DNA of 64,000 bases from Chlorops oryzae. Its lineage: Eukaryota > Arthropoda > Insecta > Diptera > Chloropidae. Made by a program: the position numbers and the translations under genes. How positions within the stretch are numbered: position 1 is the stretch's first letter; every line of letters starts with the position of its first letter. The stretch is from NCBI GenBank assembly GCA_020466095.1, contig CM035807.1, positions 20,809,985 to 20,873,984 on the forward strand, in the 5' to 3' direction. Below are positions 10,110 through 24,600 of this stretch, piece by piece. The notes under the pieces were generated by a model. It was given only the letters and a program-made list of their open reading frames with translations, searched no databases and had not been told where the DNA came from.

Positions 10110-12125
10110 AGAGCTTCAGTTAAAGTTAAAGAGCTTCCATTTTTTTTTTTAGTTCTTTGTAAGACGACTTCCCCAAATGTCGACTCTCCGAAAAAATAAT
10201 TTCCTCCGTTTCCGAAACTACTTTCTGCGGCCCTGATGGTTAAAATTAAAGGTAGGAAATAAAACTGGTCGAAAGAAAACCCTTCACTAGCAGTAAGTGG
10301 ACTAAGAACTTTTAAGCATCAATATGGGATCCTGAATTGCAAATCCTAGATTTCGTTGTTATTATTTTCCCATCACAAAAAAAAGTTAGAGCCAAATTGT
10401 TTTTGATATTTCACAGAAAAATCCATTTCCATAAAATGAAAACTTTATGAGAGTCTTAAATTCACACATAAGACGAACATTGATAACATTGATGACATGG
10501 AGAAAAATGAGCAAAGCACGATTTAATTTGACTACGTGTGCACATGAAGACATGCGTGCTTTGCTTGTGCATTCATGTTGGCGGCGACCGTTTATGCATT
10601 TTAGCTTCTAACATGGTCAATAGTTGTTGCATGTGTATAGCTAGGGAAACAATAGTTACAAAAGCATTAAATTGGTTTTGTAAAGTAAACTTAATTTTCT
10701 ATTCCATGCCACACAAAATAGAATAGCAAGTCAAGATGCACAACGGGACGTATACGCATTAAATTTCACATACACACGTATGCGCTCGAACAGAGATGTA
10801 CACACGATGCACAAGGGCGAAACTGTTAGGTATGAGACTGAAGCAAAAATTAATTTTTTTTTTTTAAATTGATGTCAACGTCGATGTCTCTTCATAGGCA
10901 TATGATATTTTAAGTGCACTTAAACCGAGAGACGGAAAAAGAGATTTAAGCAAAGAACTTAAAGTTTCGATGGTGGAGAATTTCAATGTTTAAATGCGAG
11001 GGTTTAGTTTTGTAATTTTATAATTTCCACAATGCTTTTGGGATGATTTTTCATTTGAAATAGATTTTTGTATTGATGTTATATATAGCTACATTGATTC
11101 GCAGTCAGACATGGCCGACTGTAACGGTATCGAATCCTTTGGGCTATAATTTTGCATGCTGCATTCATGTGCAGTAAATGCTCGATGACATTTTCTAGTG
11201 TTTTGTGCATATATACATACGTGTACGTACATACGCAGCGCCGAGAGGCATCGTATCAAAATCAATTCCGAACGGAAGTGCGCATACGTAATTTTGAAGA
11301 AAGGCAGCAGGCAAGCGTAGGAAGTGCTTTAGTCAGTGCATCATGAAACTTAGCACACATATGTATGTCTGTACAATGTACATACATACTCAGCCATAAG
11401 GAGAACAGATAAGCAAATGGGCAATAAGACAATCAGAACGACACATTGCCTTACCGTACCGGACCGGACCGGACCGACTGTCCAAATGCCTGACAAATGA
11501 ATCGACGGACGGATGTGACGGACATTGCATTGCATGAGAGTATGAGTATTTAAAAATTGACATGCAAATTCGCCTACATATACTTGAGTGCTTTGATTTC
11601 ACAAAATCCTTGAAATGGAAAAACTCCTTTAACATTGTAAAGTCTCTCGGCTACGAATATTTGTTCCATTTCACCTGACGATGCACATGGATACAATCTT
11701 ACATACATATGCATGCATATGAAATGATTTGTATGTATGTAGGTTATGAATTCATAGAATATTTACTCTTATGCATTCGATAACCCTTAGCACAGATGAT
11801 GATTTTGCTGCTTGAAATAGTAGAAATCGCCTTAGAGAAGAAAACAAAATATTATTTTAACATGTCATCGAGTTTGTAACTGAATGCTTCTTCAAAAATG
11901 CATGAGAATTCTTGAATGCTTGAAGAATTATTTCATAATTAAAAGCATTTTTAGCCGCATGAACTAACGTACAAAAAATATTCTATTTATTTATTTTCAT
12001 TTTCATTTTAATTTCCATTTCCAATTAAAATGAAGATATTTTCTAAAGGACAATCCAAAAATTTCAAGGAATTTTCTTCTCTTCAAAAGAACAAAATGAA
12101 AAAGATCTTCAGTTTAATTACAGTT
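10110..12125. other. Intergenic DNA with short microsatellites
   Basis: No gene was seen. A short GC-rich array of ACCGG/CGGAC units lies at about 11457-11476. CATA/TATG-rich stretches at 11360-11390 and 11700-11745 are simple-sequence DNA. Confidence 0.3.
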
Positions 12126-12260
12126 TTACGGTCCCTGTGCCGTAGTAGTAGTAGTAGCTGATATGCAAATTAACAAAGTAAGAGGCCAAGGGCTCGACTC
12201 CCAGCTCAGGTCGCTTATGGTATTTATTTTTTTTATTACTCTGTTTGGTCCATCCTTACC
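12126..12260 (+). mobile_element. tRNA-derived SINE, eroded copy (plus)
   Basis: Shares AAGTAAGAGGCCAAGGG, CTCGACTCCCAGCTCAGGTC and a following T-rich stretch with the SINE at 34580. The A-box area is disrupted by a small (TAG)n expansion at about 12142-12158. The 3' body (the GGCCCATGAGGCCTAAGTG block) is not recognisable, so the copy is partial and its right edge approximate. Confidence 0.55.
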
Positions 12261-15200
12261 ATCAAGGTCTTGCATTAATTTAAGCTAAATTATTTATTTT
12301 ATTATATTTATTCAGGCGCATCATGGAAATCGATAATTGACAGAATCGATTTTGAAACCGACAAAAATTTTATCTAAGTATCCTGCAAATCAATTGTTGA
12401 TTTAGGTACCAAAGACATGCGTTTCGGAAAAGCTTATTTGCCGTTATAACGTTTCCCAGAAATCGATTTTTCGTACTTTTTATCGGATTTAAATCGAGCG
12501 TGTGAAAGATGCCATTTTTTGTCATTTTTTTATGCAGGACGGGGGCATATGACTGTGTTTGCGAGTGATGTTTTGGAATGCGATTCGTGTATTAACCCTT
12601 AACTGCATGATACATTGAGTAATTGGAAAAAATTTTGCTGTGAATGGATTTACGCTTTACTGCATGATATTACAAAAAAAATGGAAAAAAGCTCTATTCC
12701 GCGGTAAATGGTTTTGTGAAGGCTTCAAATTATATATCGTTTTTCATCAAAAAGTAACATCATTTGATTTAGCTTTGTAGTTCTGTTTGATGGTCTGTCT
12801 ATTCCTCCAGCTTTTGATTTTTTTGAGCAGTAATCTCGAGCGCCTCGAAGTACACTTCAAAAGAGTCATAACTTCCCTCAAGGTATCGAACGTCGAATCA
12901 TCGAATGACCTCATTCTCTCTTTCACTATTTTTTACTTTTTTTTCAATTTAAAGCAACTTAAATTTAAACACAGCTCAGCTACAAAAAGTTCTTCGAATT
13001 ATTTTCCAATATCAGTTTTGATTTTTTCGAAAATATCTCGATTCGATTCGATTGCATGACACCATTTCAGATCAACTTCGGTTTTGCAATTCGACATTTT
13101 TCAAAACTGAGTCGACTCCTGTGACACCCCTGATCATATCATTATATAAATAATCTTATTACATGCTTACAAATGCTGCCAAACAATGAAAAATTCCTTC
13201 TTTTGGAGTCCTTTTGTATCAGAGATCACGGCTTAAAATGTTTGAATAGATTTCCTTAATCCCTATTAAAATATTTATTAGCGTCGTTTTACTACTGATA
13301 AAAAGTTTAAGCCCGGCATTGGACATTTTGGTTATAATTTTTTTCGAACACTGTTGGTGAACTTTCTTCCACAGCTAATAAGCGAACTTAAATGCTCCAT
13401 ATGTGTATGTGTACATTTAAGCGAGCAAAATATCCCTCGTACATTATATGAGTGAAGGCATATGAACACAATCAAGTGAAATTAAATCCCACATCGATAA
13501 AAAGGATGCTGTCATGAGAGAGTAAATTACTACCATAGTGGCCTTTCACACCGTATTGAGTATGAATGATTGTGTTCAATATACTTTGGCGCGTGAAAGG
13601 AAACGGAAGAATGGAAGAAAAACGATATCAGAAAAAAAAAGAAACCAAAAAGGATTCTCATAATCATAGTCATGGGATTAGAAGAAAGGAAGCATCTAGA
13701 GTGAGAAAAACTTTCGTACATAAAACGTGAGTTTTCATAAATTGTCTGATTTTGTTGCAATTTCCGAATGAAGTGAGTGGAAACAATGCTGCTTTTCCAT
13801 TAGAACAGGATATTCAATAGTTTTGCGCACAAGAAAAAACAAAAAACAAGAAAAAAATATGGTGTTCAGGAAGCACGTACAATGACAGTACGAGCGGTCC
13901 TGATGCAGGTTGCTTTTTGCTCTATTTCAGATTTGATGTTAATATTGCCGAGATCAGCAACGAATCATCATAATCATCATGAGCATCTTCGGCTAACGTG
14001 TGCGTATGTGAGTGTGTTCGTGATTGAACAAGGTAAGCACATTGCTGGAACAGTGAGAACATTATGAACTGAACTGAAAACTTTTGCACACGTACAGAAA
14101 AATGAAAAGAAGATTACGATGAAATCTTTGAAAAGCTATTTAAAGGTTTTGAAGAAGGACCTTTTTTCTTTTTCTTTTTTTCCATTTCGATTTAAAGTTG
14201 GCAGGTTACATGTGCTCGTATGAAGCATAGTGATTGAAATTGAAATTGACGTCCCGCATTCCGTTCATTTAATGAAATAATTTGTTCGTTTAATGGGAGA
14301 TTTTTTTTTTAGTTACTTATTTTAGTCATTGGTGAGTCTCGGAAAAGGTTTTTGTGTTGCGTTTCATAGAAATTCTAGTTAAATCTAGCTCTAAGTAAAG
14401 AATTTGTAAAGAGAAAATCGCTGGCCTAGTTTGAGATAGATTGAGGAATATTAAGCCCCTTCGACTGCTTAATTATGGTAGCTTCCGGTGCTTAAAGCAT
14501 ACTTTTTGGCGCATATTGGACGGCGCTTCCTGTATAAGTGCACAACTTTATGTAATCTATTCCGAGGCGAGCTATGCCGGGTAAAATAGCCAATAATGTC
14601 CAAAAGCTACGCAAAAATCTTTTTTTCTATTGAAAAAAGCATACTTAAAGGCGTTCAAGCTTTCTTTCTGATTCTAATAAGAAGAATTCCAGGAATACCA
14701 AAAGATAATCGGCCTTCATTTTCGTCTCAGCCTTCTTATCATCAACAGGATTTTCTTGGAAATCAAGATATCAGAAGTGAGTAAGAAAGCCCATCCATTC
14801 CCTCTCGATTGCTCTGAGGAAATTGGAATAATTTTAGTCTTAAATGAAAAAAGGGATAATTTTTCAGAAACAATCGTAAATCAGCGGCCTTAAAATGAAT
14901 GGGTTTCCCATGGTGCTACTGGTGGATGTACTGCATCCTACTGTGTTCTGAGAGTAAGTCGCCGTTAAGGCAAACAATCACTTAACTCTTTGATAGTCTT
15001 TGCCGAGGACCGATGTCAACTTCTTAGGAATTTTTCCGGATTATCGTCTTAATATACTGTAAATCTACCTATAAAGCCACAACGTGTATAATACTTCCCA
15101 TTGATCTTCTATTTAAAACGTCAGCTTTACAATTTAGTCTCCTCAAAAACATTTCTCTCTTTTCAGAGCTTTTAATCTGATAACTTAAGGATTTGATCTG

Positions 15201-18200
15201 CAAGCGATGCTCTACGAATGAAATCACTTCAATTTAAATGCAAACTAAAACCATTTCATTGATGAGAATTCAATGGAGGATGGAAAACCCTTATATAAAT
15301 GGATAGGGCACTGCTTAAGAGGAAGCACCTACAAATGAGGTAAGTTGAAAAATCCCTACGATTTGTATGCGTTAGGGATAGAACAGCAAAGGGTGGAAGC
15401 ACTTAGTTTGATTGCATTACAGATTTAACCTGTTGTCCCGAACGTATTGCCGAGCACATTGATACATACATATATCGATATACCGCAAAGACCAGTGAGA
15501 GAGGAAGACAGAGAGCACCGACACATTTGCGCAAATGGCGGTCGGTACATCGGGCATATAGAATCGCGTCAATGGAATTTCCGGCCATACTCAATTTTCA
15601 ACGTGTGAGAGATTTCAGTCTGGATTTCGATCATCAAAACATGAACCTGCAAATATGGTCGTTCGTTTGTTTGTCAATATTACATTCTTTAATGCTTATA
15701 AAGCTACACACTTCAATGGATTTTCTCAATGTTGGAATCCATTAAACTTTATACGAAAGCATGATACGCTTGAATGTGCGCGTTTCTGGCGTGGATGTGG
15801 ATTTGGTTGCGGTGTGTTCCTGATTACGAGCAAATGGGTTAGCTTAAGGAATATGTAATGCGCCAGTGTCAAATGATTTCTTTGCGTATGTTCGAATGTA
15901 GAACGTGCCATATGCGGCTATAACTATGCGCATATAGAGTATACACATATGTGCAGTTGTGAGTTGGGTTCACTGAGGTACGCAAGTGCTTAGTTTATTT
16001 ATGTTTTCTTATCATGAATAAATTATGGCAATCGTATTGAATTAATGTAAACGATGAACGGCGTTTTAATGTATCACAGCTTCCTTTTTCGTGGAAGATA
16101 TTTTCCTTTTTTTGTGATTTATTTTTAGAGATGATGAAATTATTTTTCCCACTTTCTTAGCTTTGTTAAAGAGTCGTCATAGATAAATGCTACTTTAATC
16201 TCTTCAACTAGAATAAATTTATCAATTTATTATCTCTGAAGAGACGGTTAATGGATAGGTAAATTTGGGCTCGTGATAACACACGATTCAAGAGGGTCAC
16301 ACGTAATGTTTTTATTCACATTACTCATTCGACATGGTGGTCGAAAACAAGCAATTGAATCGTGATTTTTCGTAACAATGAAAGTGAAATTTTCGACCGA
16401 TTTTAAGATGATATCAATGGAGTTATTTCGATTATATTTAATCACTCTCGGACGTGCGTGAAATAAGCTAGCAACACTTTCTACTGTTCACACTGAGCTG
16501 TCGATGGTAACCTGCCAATCTCACAGGTAATAAATCAAAGGACAGACTTGTTTTATGATTGATTATTAAATTGATTATTTTTTTTACCTTTTGAGTTGAA
16601 ATTTTGATTAATAATGACTTCATAATAATCGTGAAATATTCGGGATTATTTCAGATTGATCAATAAAAACCCAAATTCTTTAAAAATATTTAATAAAAAA
16701 GAAAAGACGAATAATTTAAATTATTATGAAATTTATTTAAGTTAGGTTTTATTTAAATCAGAACTATTGATTCTCAAAACTAATTGTTAATGGTAATGCA
16801 GGTGTCCTGCCTAAGTAGTTAACCTTCCTATTTCCATCAGGCTTTACATCATCGAAACATTAATTTATCGCATGAACATAAAATCTTATGCCTAAAATAG
16901 AGCCTTTGAGAGCTTGGAGACATAAAGATTAAGTACTTTAAATAACTTTACACATTCTCATTCAACTTTTTATTTGTTTTTTTTTCTTCTCTTAATTTAA
17001 GCACACAATTTGGGTCAAAATATATGCTTGGCTTACCAAATAATGCCATCCATTAACATTTTGCATTCGTGTATGAAAGATAAACCCACGACACGTTTAT
17101 GGTCCATAAGGCTTTTGTGTCGCCCATTGACACATTGAGACGCATTAAACGTTGCGTGAACTCCTTTTCAGAGCTATTCAAATGAAAACCTTTTCAATAA
17201 TTTCCGATAAGTCGAATAATGATGAAAAAAAATAAAAAATAAAAAAATCATTAGAAAATGTAACATTCTCCGGTTTAAAAGAGGGAAATGAGAAAAATTA
17301 AAGCATTTGGACTGACGGAATTTTATTGCTCATTTAAGCGACAATAAGTCCTTACCTAATCTGCGAACATGAATGTTTCGATTTCGGATGTCACACCCAT
17401 ATACATACAAACATATTATATATCTCTATATACTATATATGTATGTAAGTATACTAGATACGCATTCATTTCTATATACTCCTCGCAATAATGATGCCAG
17501 GACCAGCAGAGACAAGTCATACGAGAAGAAATTGAAACTAATCAGTTTCATTACAGTATACTCTGTATACACACATCCACATGGACTTGTGGTGTTCGTC
17601 GGTATTCCAATCTGCTTTTGTACCCACAACACAAAACCATCACACCCTAACAAACAAACAAAAATGGGACTTAATGCTTTCAGATTACAAGGGACCAGCA
17701 ATGATAGCAGTTAAATATATGGGCTTAGCACTGGAACAGCAAAAACCATCTTGCTTTTTGTTTTTCGTCCCCAAATTGTCTGGCGTTTTTGTTTGTACGA
17801 TGTCCTTCGCAGTGACTAATCTAACAGGGCTACACAACATTTTCATTAAGGCACTGCGAGCGGGAGTTTTTTTTTTTGTGCTTTTATCGTTTTTATAGCA
17901 ATGTAAGAACTTTTTCCCACTCCTCTTCATCGCCATCGCCATCATCATCGTGATGGTCATCCTATCATATTGCACAAAAACAACTAATATACTAAGTTAA
18001 CCGAAAATAAACATATTAAATGACCATGGTCTGGAGTGAAATAAATTAAAATTGGGATGCCAATGGTAGGTATGCAGTGTAGCGTTAAGAAATAGCCTCA
18101 TATTATAGTGCACTTTGAATACATGCGTATACATAGGTAAATATTTTCTTTTTTCCTATACAAACTGAGGAAAACAACACTGCTGACGCTCAAAGTAAAT

Positions 18201-21200
18201 ATTTTCATAGCCATTTGAAGGATTATGAGAGCAAATTTAAGCTTAGTTTCACATAAAAATAAAATTTTGTTTTTCTTCTCAACTCTTTTGTTTTGTTGCT
18301 GTGAGTAAATAATTTAAAAACATGCTGCAAAAAATCGCTGCCTGAAAAGCCTTAAAGTTTAAAGGAGTTTTTTGTTGCTTCGTAAAATTGTGATTTTTTT
18401 TTTCTATATTTTTATTTAAACTGTTGTGTGTAGAACGGCCTGGTATGGGAGGTCTGTCAAAGTGAGTAAAATTCAAATGATTAGGAAAACGGATACTGGT
18501 GGTCTATGCTCAATCTCACAAAAGATTCGCCAATGTGAATGTGTCCGGGTGCTGAATGACTGTGCTCTGCTATCTGATTAAATCCGGGAATCTATTTTGT
18601 TCTTAACGCTCTTGAATTTTTATTTTTTGATGTAGTTTGAGGTCCAATCTTCCTGTGGGATCCAATGGAATGCAGAAGAAGAATATGTAATTAGTCACAA
18701 CTAGGCCTTTTCCTGCTTATTCTTCAAATACGATAAACACGATATCATTCAAATTCCTTTTGGGGTTATCCTTTTGAACTTCTTTTATTAAATTGTCCAG
18801 CGCAAAAAAAATACTGAGCGAGGATAATTTTATGAACTCATCAAATTTTGAGTGAGAAGGAGTGACCATTTGTAAGTGTCTATAACCAAAGAAAACAAAA
18901 GCACTGGCGGGAGTTTGGATCATGAACACATGAAAAGCGTTCTCGAATGTTCTCTTTACTGTCAACCCTTGGCAGGATTTCCAAAAGTGAAAAAATAAGC
19001 AAAGCAGCCCCGTTTGAAATCACCATTCCAACTTTGCTTTTCTTAGGCAAAAATTTCCATTAACTTTGGCAGAGAGTTGGTCAATCCGCATAACCATTTG
19101 AAAAGGTGTTCCTACGAAAAGACTAAGGACAAAACACAAACGGGAAAAACCAAGAAAAAAGGCCTCAAAAATTATTTTTATGAGTAGCAAAAAACGAAAA
19201 GGAAAAAACTTTGTCATTAAAAATTTTCTTAGCATTTTATGTCTGTCTTAAAAAGTTTTCCAACATTCGGAGGCACTTAACTTCATTGCCGAAAATTTAG
19301 TGTATTATTTTTTCCGAGTCGTTTTAGACCCCAGTTACTTTCCTTAAACCAGACTATCTCGGTCGCCTGAGCTGCGAGACTCTAAAACGGAGCAATAATA
19401 ATAAAGCACCTTTTCGGGCAAAAATGTTGCTGAAGATCACCTTCTTTGGAAAAGGAATTAAAATGGCACAAAACACTTAAAATTGTGAAATGCGCAAGAA
19501 ATTCTCTGTTTTCTTTTACGCAAAAGTTAAATGGCAGAAAAGACAAAAAAAAAGGCAATTTTCATTCGTTTTTTTTTCTTTTATTCTTTTTCCATTTTCT
19601 TGAATGCGCAAAAAGTTTTGAGTGCCCCTTGAAAATGGCTTTGTGAGGAATGTATTCTTGAAACAAAGAAGAACTCTGAGGATGTCTTAAACAAATTTAA
19701 TTGAAAAAATACCACGAAACTTTTAAGCTAGACAATAAATTACCTTAAAAAGCAAGTGAAGGTGAAGCGTCGTGCGAAAATTAAATGAAAATTCACACCT
19801 TTTCGAGTTATTGAAGAAAAACATCGTACGCTTCAGTTTAATGGAAAGCGGAAATTGAAAAGCTTGGCGAGAAAAAATTGGTGAAAAAATATTTTTATTT
19901 TTTCATTAACCATGGAAAGATTTTCGATTTCGCTTCAATGATGATGAAGACGAAGATGAATGTCAACGAAAAGCTCCTTATTATATTGTTCAGCTGAGGT
20001 CTGAAGAAACTAATTTTGATCGAGGAGGAGAGTTTTTTTTTTGCTAGTGTTGAAAAACTTGCAACTAAGAAAAGTAAAAAGTTTTTGTCGAGTTCCGCTG
20101 AGAAATGCTTAAAAATTCTTGTTTGAGATAGTCTGAGACTCCTTAAGATGACTACATTGAAGTACAAACTGCAAAAAAACTAGAAGCTTGACAGCCAGGT
20201 TAGACTATCAATGAGAGGAAGGACCTCCTTTTCGAGGTCTTAGCCCTTTCAATGTGTTCGAGCCCGAAAAGAAGCTTCCTTTTTACCATCATCCGTTACT
20301 TCTTTCTTGTGTTTTGATATCTAACCAACCCTCTGAGTCGTGAGAGGTATGTATCGCAGATGTGACAACTTTACTCAATATCGCAGCCTACACTCATCTA
20401 AACAGTTTTCAACTATTTTCTTATCTCACTGAAAAATGAAATTTTCTCTCGGAAACGTATTTCATTTGAACTTCATTCGATATTTCAGCCTTCTCTTTAA
20501 GGGAAACGAGGGAAGCTACGAGGTTATTTCCAAAGAAAGCAGTTTTATACTACTTATATACTAATAAAAAGAATATGTCGGTAAGCGTGTGTTCATAGAG
20601 AAAAGGCCTTTTGAGCCCGAGTCGAAGCTGTAAAGTTTGATAAATGACTCATAAAAAATAATAAAAATAAAAAAAAAAAAAAAAAAGGTATGACGATAAA
20701 ACGTTGCTCATACGCAGAGGTGGACGTTGTGCAAAAGAAATTAATCGCGAGCAAGAATTTCAGTTTCTCTTAAGCTAAATGAAATTAATGTACTGCAAAA
20801 TTAGTGAGACCAACGTCCAGCGAAAGGATTTTATTTTATTTTGTTGTTGTGTGCATATTGGGGCGTTTGGGATGTGAAAAATTTAATGAAATTCGAAGAC
20901 GGCGAGGTCGAAAAAGGAAGATGATTAAAGGTCTCTGAGGGATCTTGAATTTTTATGAAAAAAAAAATGCCTTAAAGAGAGCTAAAATAAATCTTGTTTA
21001 TTTTTTGTGTAACCTCTAAAATTAGGACATTCATAGGTAATCTCTTCTTCAGCCACACAAATTCTTTCCATTGGATTTTGTATCAATTGTGGAAACATTC
21101 TCTTAAAGTGGGGCTCTTCACCGTGTGTCAATCGAGTCTCTTATGTAATTATTGAACTGTCCAGACTATCAAGTGACCGAGTTTTCAAGGCTCTAGTGCA

Positions 21201-23025
21201 TTCATATATGATTTTATTTATTGAGATCTTTATTTAAGACGTTCTCATTTTATTAGTTCCCTAGCTACAGGCTCATGCGGCAGTCAAAACTGTCAGTGAA
21301 CATTTTTTCAAATATTATTTTCAGCCTTTTTCTCTACAAGGCAGGTTTCCATGAAAAAAAAAGACAGACTTATTAGATTAATGAAATACCTTTGACAATT
21401 ATAAATGACCTCACATTCCTTACATAGATTTTCTTTACGTTTCTTCCCTTCTCTTCAAAGAAGATTCAATAAAATCTAATTAAATTAAGGATTTCTGTTT
21501 CTCCAACCAAAAATTCATTTAAATTTTCCTTTCACTAAACACTCGAAAGCCATCAACAATTTATCACAATAAAGTAGAGAGAGAGAGAGAGCGTTAAATT
21601 TTCCTTTCAAATAAACAATGAAATTCAATTATGAACAAAGTTTTTCAAGCCAAACTGTCAACTGAAATGTGTGTATTTGATTTCTATGTAAAAGTTCTTT
21701 CACTCAAGCATTTCCTATAAATTAATAATTAGATTTTCCGATTAGTGTCCAAAGTGCCTAAGAAAATAAAATAAAAATAAGACACTTTAACTATAGAGAT
21801 TTTATGCGAGTTAACAAAATGAAAGCGAAATGTTTGGTTGGTTTTTCGGCTTTTCCAAAACAATAACAACAAAGCTACTACATCATGGAAATTGAGGTTC
21901 GAAAAACTTTCGAGACGCACTCTCAATTATGGCCAAGTATCCGGCCAACCTTCATAGCCACTTTGTATTTAGCACTTAACCGAAAAAGCTTACTCGAGAC
22001 TCTATCAAGCAAAACCGAATAGATGAACATTTTAATATGCACATTGGGGCCTTTTAATAACTTTGTCGACACCTGTTGTTGCTTTTGTTGTTGTTGTTGC
22101 TGTTGGTTTTGTCGCCAGTAGTTTTGTGCCTCCACTCAAAACGACCGCACACTTTCTTAACTATGCTAATTTTCCGCATGCTTAACACTTGCTTCGTTTG
22201 CTTGGTGCCATTGTCGGTGTCGTTGTCGTTATCGTTGTCTTTTCTGTTGCTGGTGCTTGTTCTTATTATTGTTGTTGTTGTTGTTTTTGTTGGTGCCACA
22301 CGGTCTCGTTCCCATAGACGATGGATGCTGCTGCTAAAGACATTAATTTCAATTGCTCCTCGTGCCACATTATTAGATGCGATGCGACCCCAAGTAGGTA
22401 CACCCGTAAATGTTGCACCTGCATTTCTCATCCGCAATGCCCGTGTCCTCTGAACTCTAACAGACATCCACACACACACACACAGACGCACAGCCAACGA
22501 CAGTATTTCACTCGCTCATTTTTCTTGCTGCAACGCGATTTCCATGTCATAGCACCATCAACACTTGCTTCGAGGCTTAAGCATTCCCGTTCAGTTTCCT
22601 TCGTCGCGACGGTGCGCCATGCTAAGTATTTAATGTCTTGAAATTCGGTCAAATATCGCTTGCGACATGGAATTTGTTGCGATGCAATCCGAAACGTTGC
22701 GTTGGTTGTCTTAAGCGCTTTTGTGTGGCCTCTGACTTTCTAATTGCAAAGACGCATTCATTTGCATTTTGTGGTTTCGAGTTCATTGCTGGCAAATTGC
22801 TTTCAATGCGAGCATTTAGCTGCGAAGAGAACGCGTGGAGGAACTTTAAAATGTTTGCTGTTTTGATTGCAAAAAGGCTCGAGATGATTGCGAAATTAAG
22901 GCAAAAAATAATTTTAATTAGTCTCGACTGCATCATTTGATGAAGTTAATTTTTACTTTCACCAAAAAACAAACTCTGTCTATTTCAGAACGACTCCTTT
23001 AGGGCTGTATTATAAAAGATGATTC
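12261..23025. other. Long gene-free stretch, AT-rich
   Basis: No convincing exon, RNA gene or bounded mobile element was found in this roughly 10.8-kb stretch. A cluster of ATCGAT/TCGAT sequences lies at 12330-13060. A minus-strand frame of about 100 codons at 18717-19018 is unrecognised. CAA/GTT-type triplet repeats occur at 22075-22115 and 22263-22292 and generate long Thr/Asn or Leu/Val frames. (GA)n lies at about 21579-21592 and (CA)n at about 22470-22484. These are ordinary simple-sequence features of fly DNA. Confidence 0.35.
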
Positions 23026-23033
23026 TGAGGACT

Positions 23034-23222
23034 CCGATTTGGGTTAGGTTAGGTTAGTGCGGCTCACACTAAAGGTGACACACTTAGGCCTCACATGGGC
23101 CCGTTGCGATACCGTATAATGGGAAAACTAAGAAAAAAACTGCAACCTCAACTGGGAGTTAAACCCAGACCCTCTCCCTTCGTAAGTTGGCATCTCAACA
23201 GAGGCTGTCGACTCCGTTGTAA
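23034..23222 (-). mobile_element. tRNA-derived SINE, near full length (minus)
   Basis: On the minus strand: GTTGAGATGCCAACTTACGA, then a B-box GGGTTTAACTCCCAG, a T-rich spacer, CGGTATCGCAACGGGCCCAT, GAGGCCTAAGTGTGTCACC and a tail of CTAACCTAACC repeats. It is flanked by a plausible 8-bp target duplication TGAGGACT (23026-23033 and 23223-23230). tRNA-like head, unique body and short repeated tail are the standard SINE layout. Mobilisation would depend on a LINE partner that is not in the window. Confidence 0.75.
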
Positions 23223-23230
23223 TGAGGACT

Positions 23231-24046
23231 TTATTTGTTCTATTAATCTGTTAGGCTTCAATTTCAATAACACAGGCCAACAAATTAAATATTTTCGTTT
23301 GGTGCCGCGATTTCGTTCATTATTACGGATAAGGGTGGTATTGGTAATACCAAAAAATTTTTTTTAAATTTTTTCCTAGGTGTAGTTTTGGAGCTACCAT
23401 CAATTTTGTTTGAGGTCTTCAGTTGTTTCGCTTTTACGGACAAATATATATATTACTGCTTTGCTAACTTTTCTTGGTTGATATCGTATCAAAGCTAATA
23501 TCACGGCCTATCAAATGACACCTTTTCCATGAAGATAGAGCTTGTAGTTTTTACGGTACGAGCTTGGCAATTTCTTCGATTTTTTGAGCTCTTTTGAACT
23601 TTTATGGCATGAAAAAATTTCTTTTAAATATTCTTTGTGCATGGCTTGAAAGGTGTTTCTTTATACTAAGTCCCGAAGCAAAATTTTTTGAATTCGGATT
23701 AAAAGTGTGGACGATATGGTAAGAATTGTGAAAACAAATTAAGCTCTCCTTTTTTAAGTACAAAAAACAACTCCTAAGATTTTCAACTGAATTGATCTAG
23801 TAGTTTACTTTTAGACTTTATAAAAAATTTTGATTAAAGAGCCATGAATGTTTAAAGGATTTTTCTATAAGATAATACAACTGTATTACACTAGCTAACA
23901 AATAATTATTTTTGGCGTGTTCAGGAGATTTCAACGCAATTTTCTCATGAACTTTGCCTTCTTAACACGAAAAAAATATTTAAAATATTTTTCATGGAAG
24001 CGATTTTTATATTAATTTTTGTAACACTTTTTTTTGGATGTACAGA
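23231..24046. other. Intergenic DNA, no gene seen
   Basis: AT-rich with scattered T runs. No reading frame above chance and no repeat boundary was recognised. Confidence 0.3.
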
Positions 24047-24215
24047 CCTAAGTTGGACGCAAACCAAAAATGGTAGACAATCCTAGCTAAGGTGCAAAAT
24101 TTTGCTATAGAGATCTAGCTGAGACACAAACTGGTTTGGCTAAGACGCAAACTTTTGTTATAGAGAACTAGTTCAGACATGAACTTACTTAGCTAAGGCG
24201 CAAATTTTAAAAGGC
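24047..24215. repeat. Degenerate tandem repeat, about 50-bp unit, three copies
   Basis: Units share GGCTAAGACGCAAA, a TTTTGTTATAGAGA-type block and CTAGNTNAGACANNAACT. Recognisable starts are near 24050 (partial), 24087, 24136 and 24186 (partial). Unit spacing is about 50 bases and copies differ at many positions, so the array is old. It lies about 330 bases upstream of the proposed promoter. No function is claimed. Confidence 0.55.
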
Positions 24216-24541
24216 TTAGTTATAAGTAGCCCGGATACGTCAAACCCATGTTATAAGGATCCCCGGGACAAATACTGGATATAGCGCGATCGTTTTTTTT
24301 ATTTTATTGGAATTCCAAATCCACTTAAATTGGAAATTGAAGTAAAGTGGAGCTGGCTGCGAAGGAGATATTGAGACATGACCGAACAGTAAGTTTTTCT
24401 TAAATAAAAACATTCCATTGAGAATTCAATTCAAAGAGATATTCTGATAATGTCTTATTAAAATAAAATAAAAAAATACGAAGATCTACGAATTTTCCAT
24501 ATGCAACTTGTACAAAATCTACGTAATTTACAGAATTTGGG

Positions 24542-24600
24542 TTGGCCACACTGTCCAGTTGTCTTTCAAAATCGAACGTTCAGACGTCAGTTCAGTTTTG
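24542..24600 (+). promoter_or_regulatory. Candidate core promoter of the plus-strand gene
   Basis: TTGGCCACACTG (24542-24553) is one base away from the Drosophila Ohler-1/M1BP core-promoter motif (YGGTCACACTR). It is followed by two TCAGTT initiator-type hexamers at 24587-24592 and 24592-24597. The DNA changes here from featureless AT to a leader-like sequence with A-rich and AAC-triplet stretches. No TATA box is evident. Assignment to the downstream gene rests on strand, order and a donor site at 25105. Confidence 0.4.

Noticed and set aside
18717..19018. About 100-codon minus-strand frame
   Set aside because: Composition is moderately protein-like but there is no ATG context, splice signal or recognised family.
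22054..22497. 147-codon minus-strand frame with Thr and Asn runs
   Set aside because: Driven by GTT/CAA triplet repeats, no splice or start support, and overlapped by an equally long plus-strand frame.
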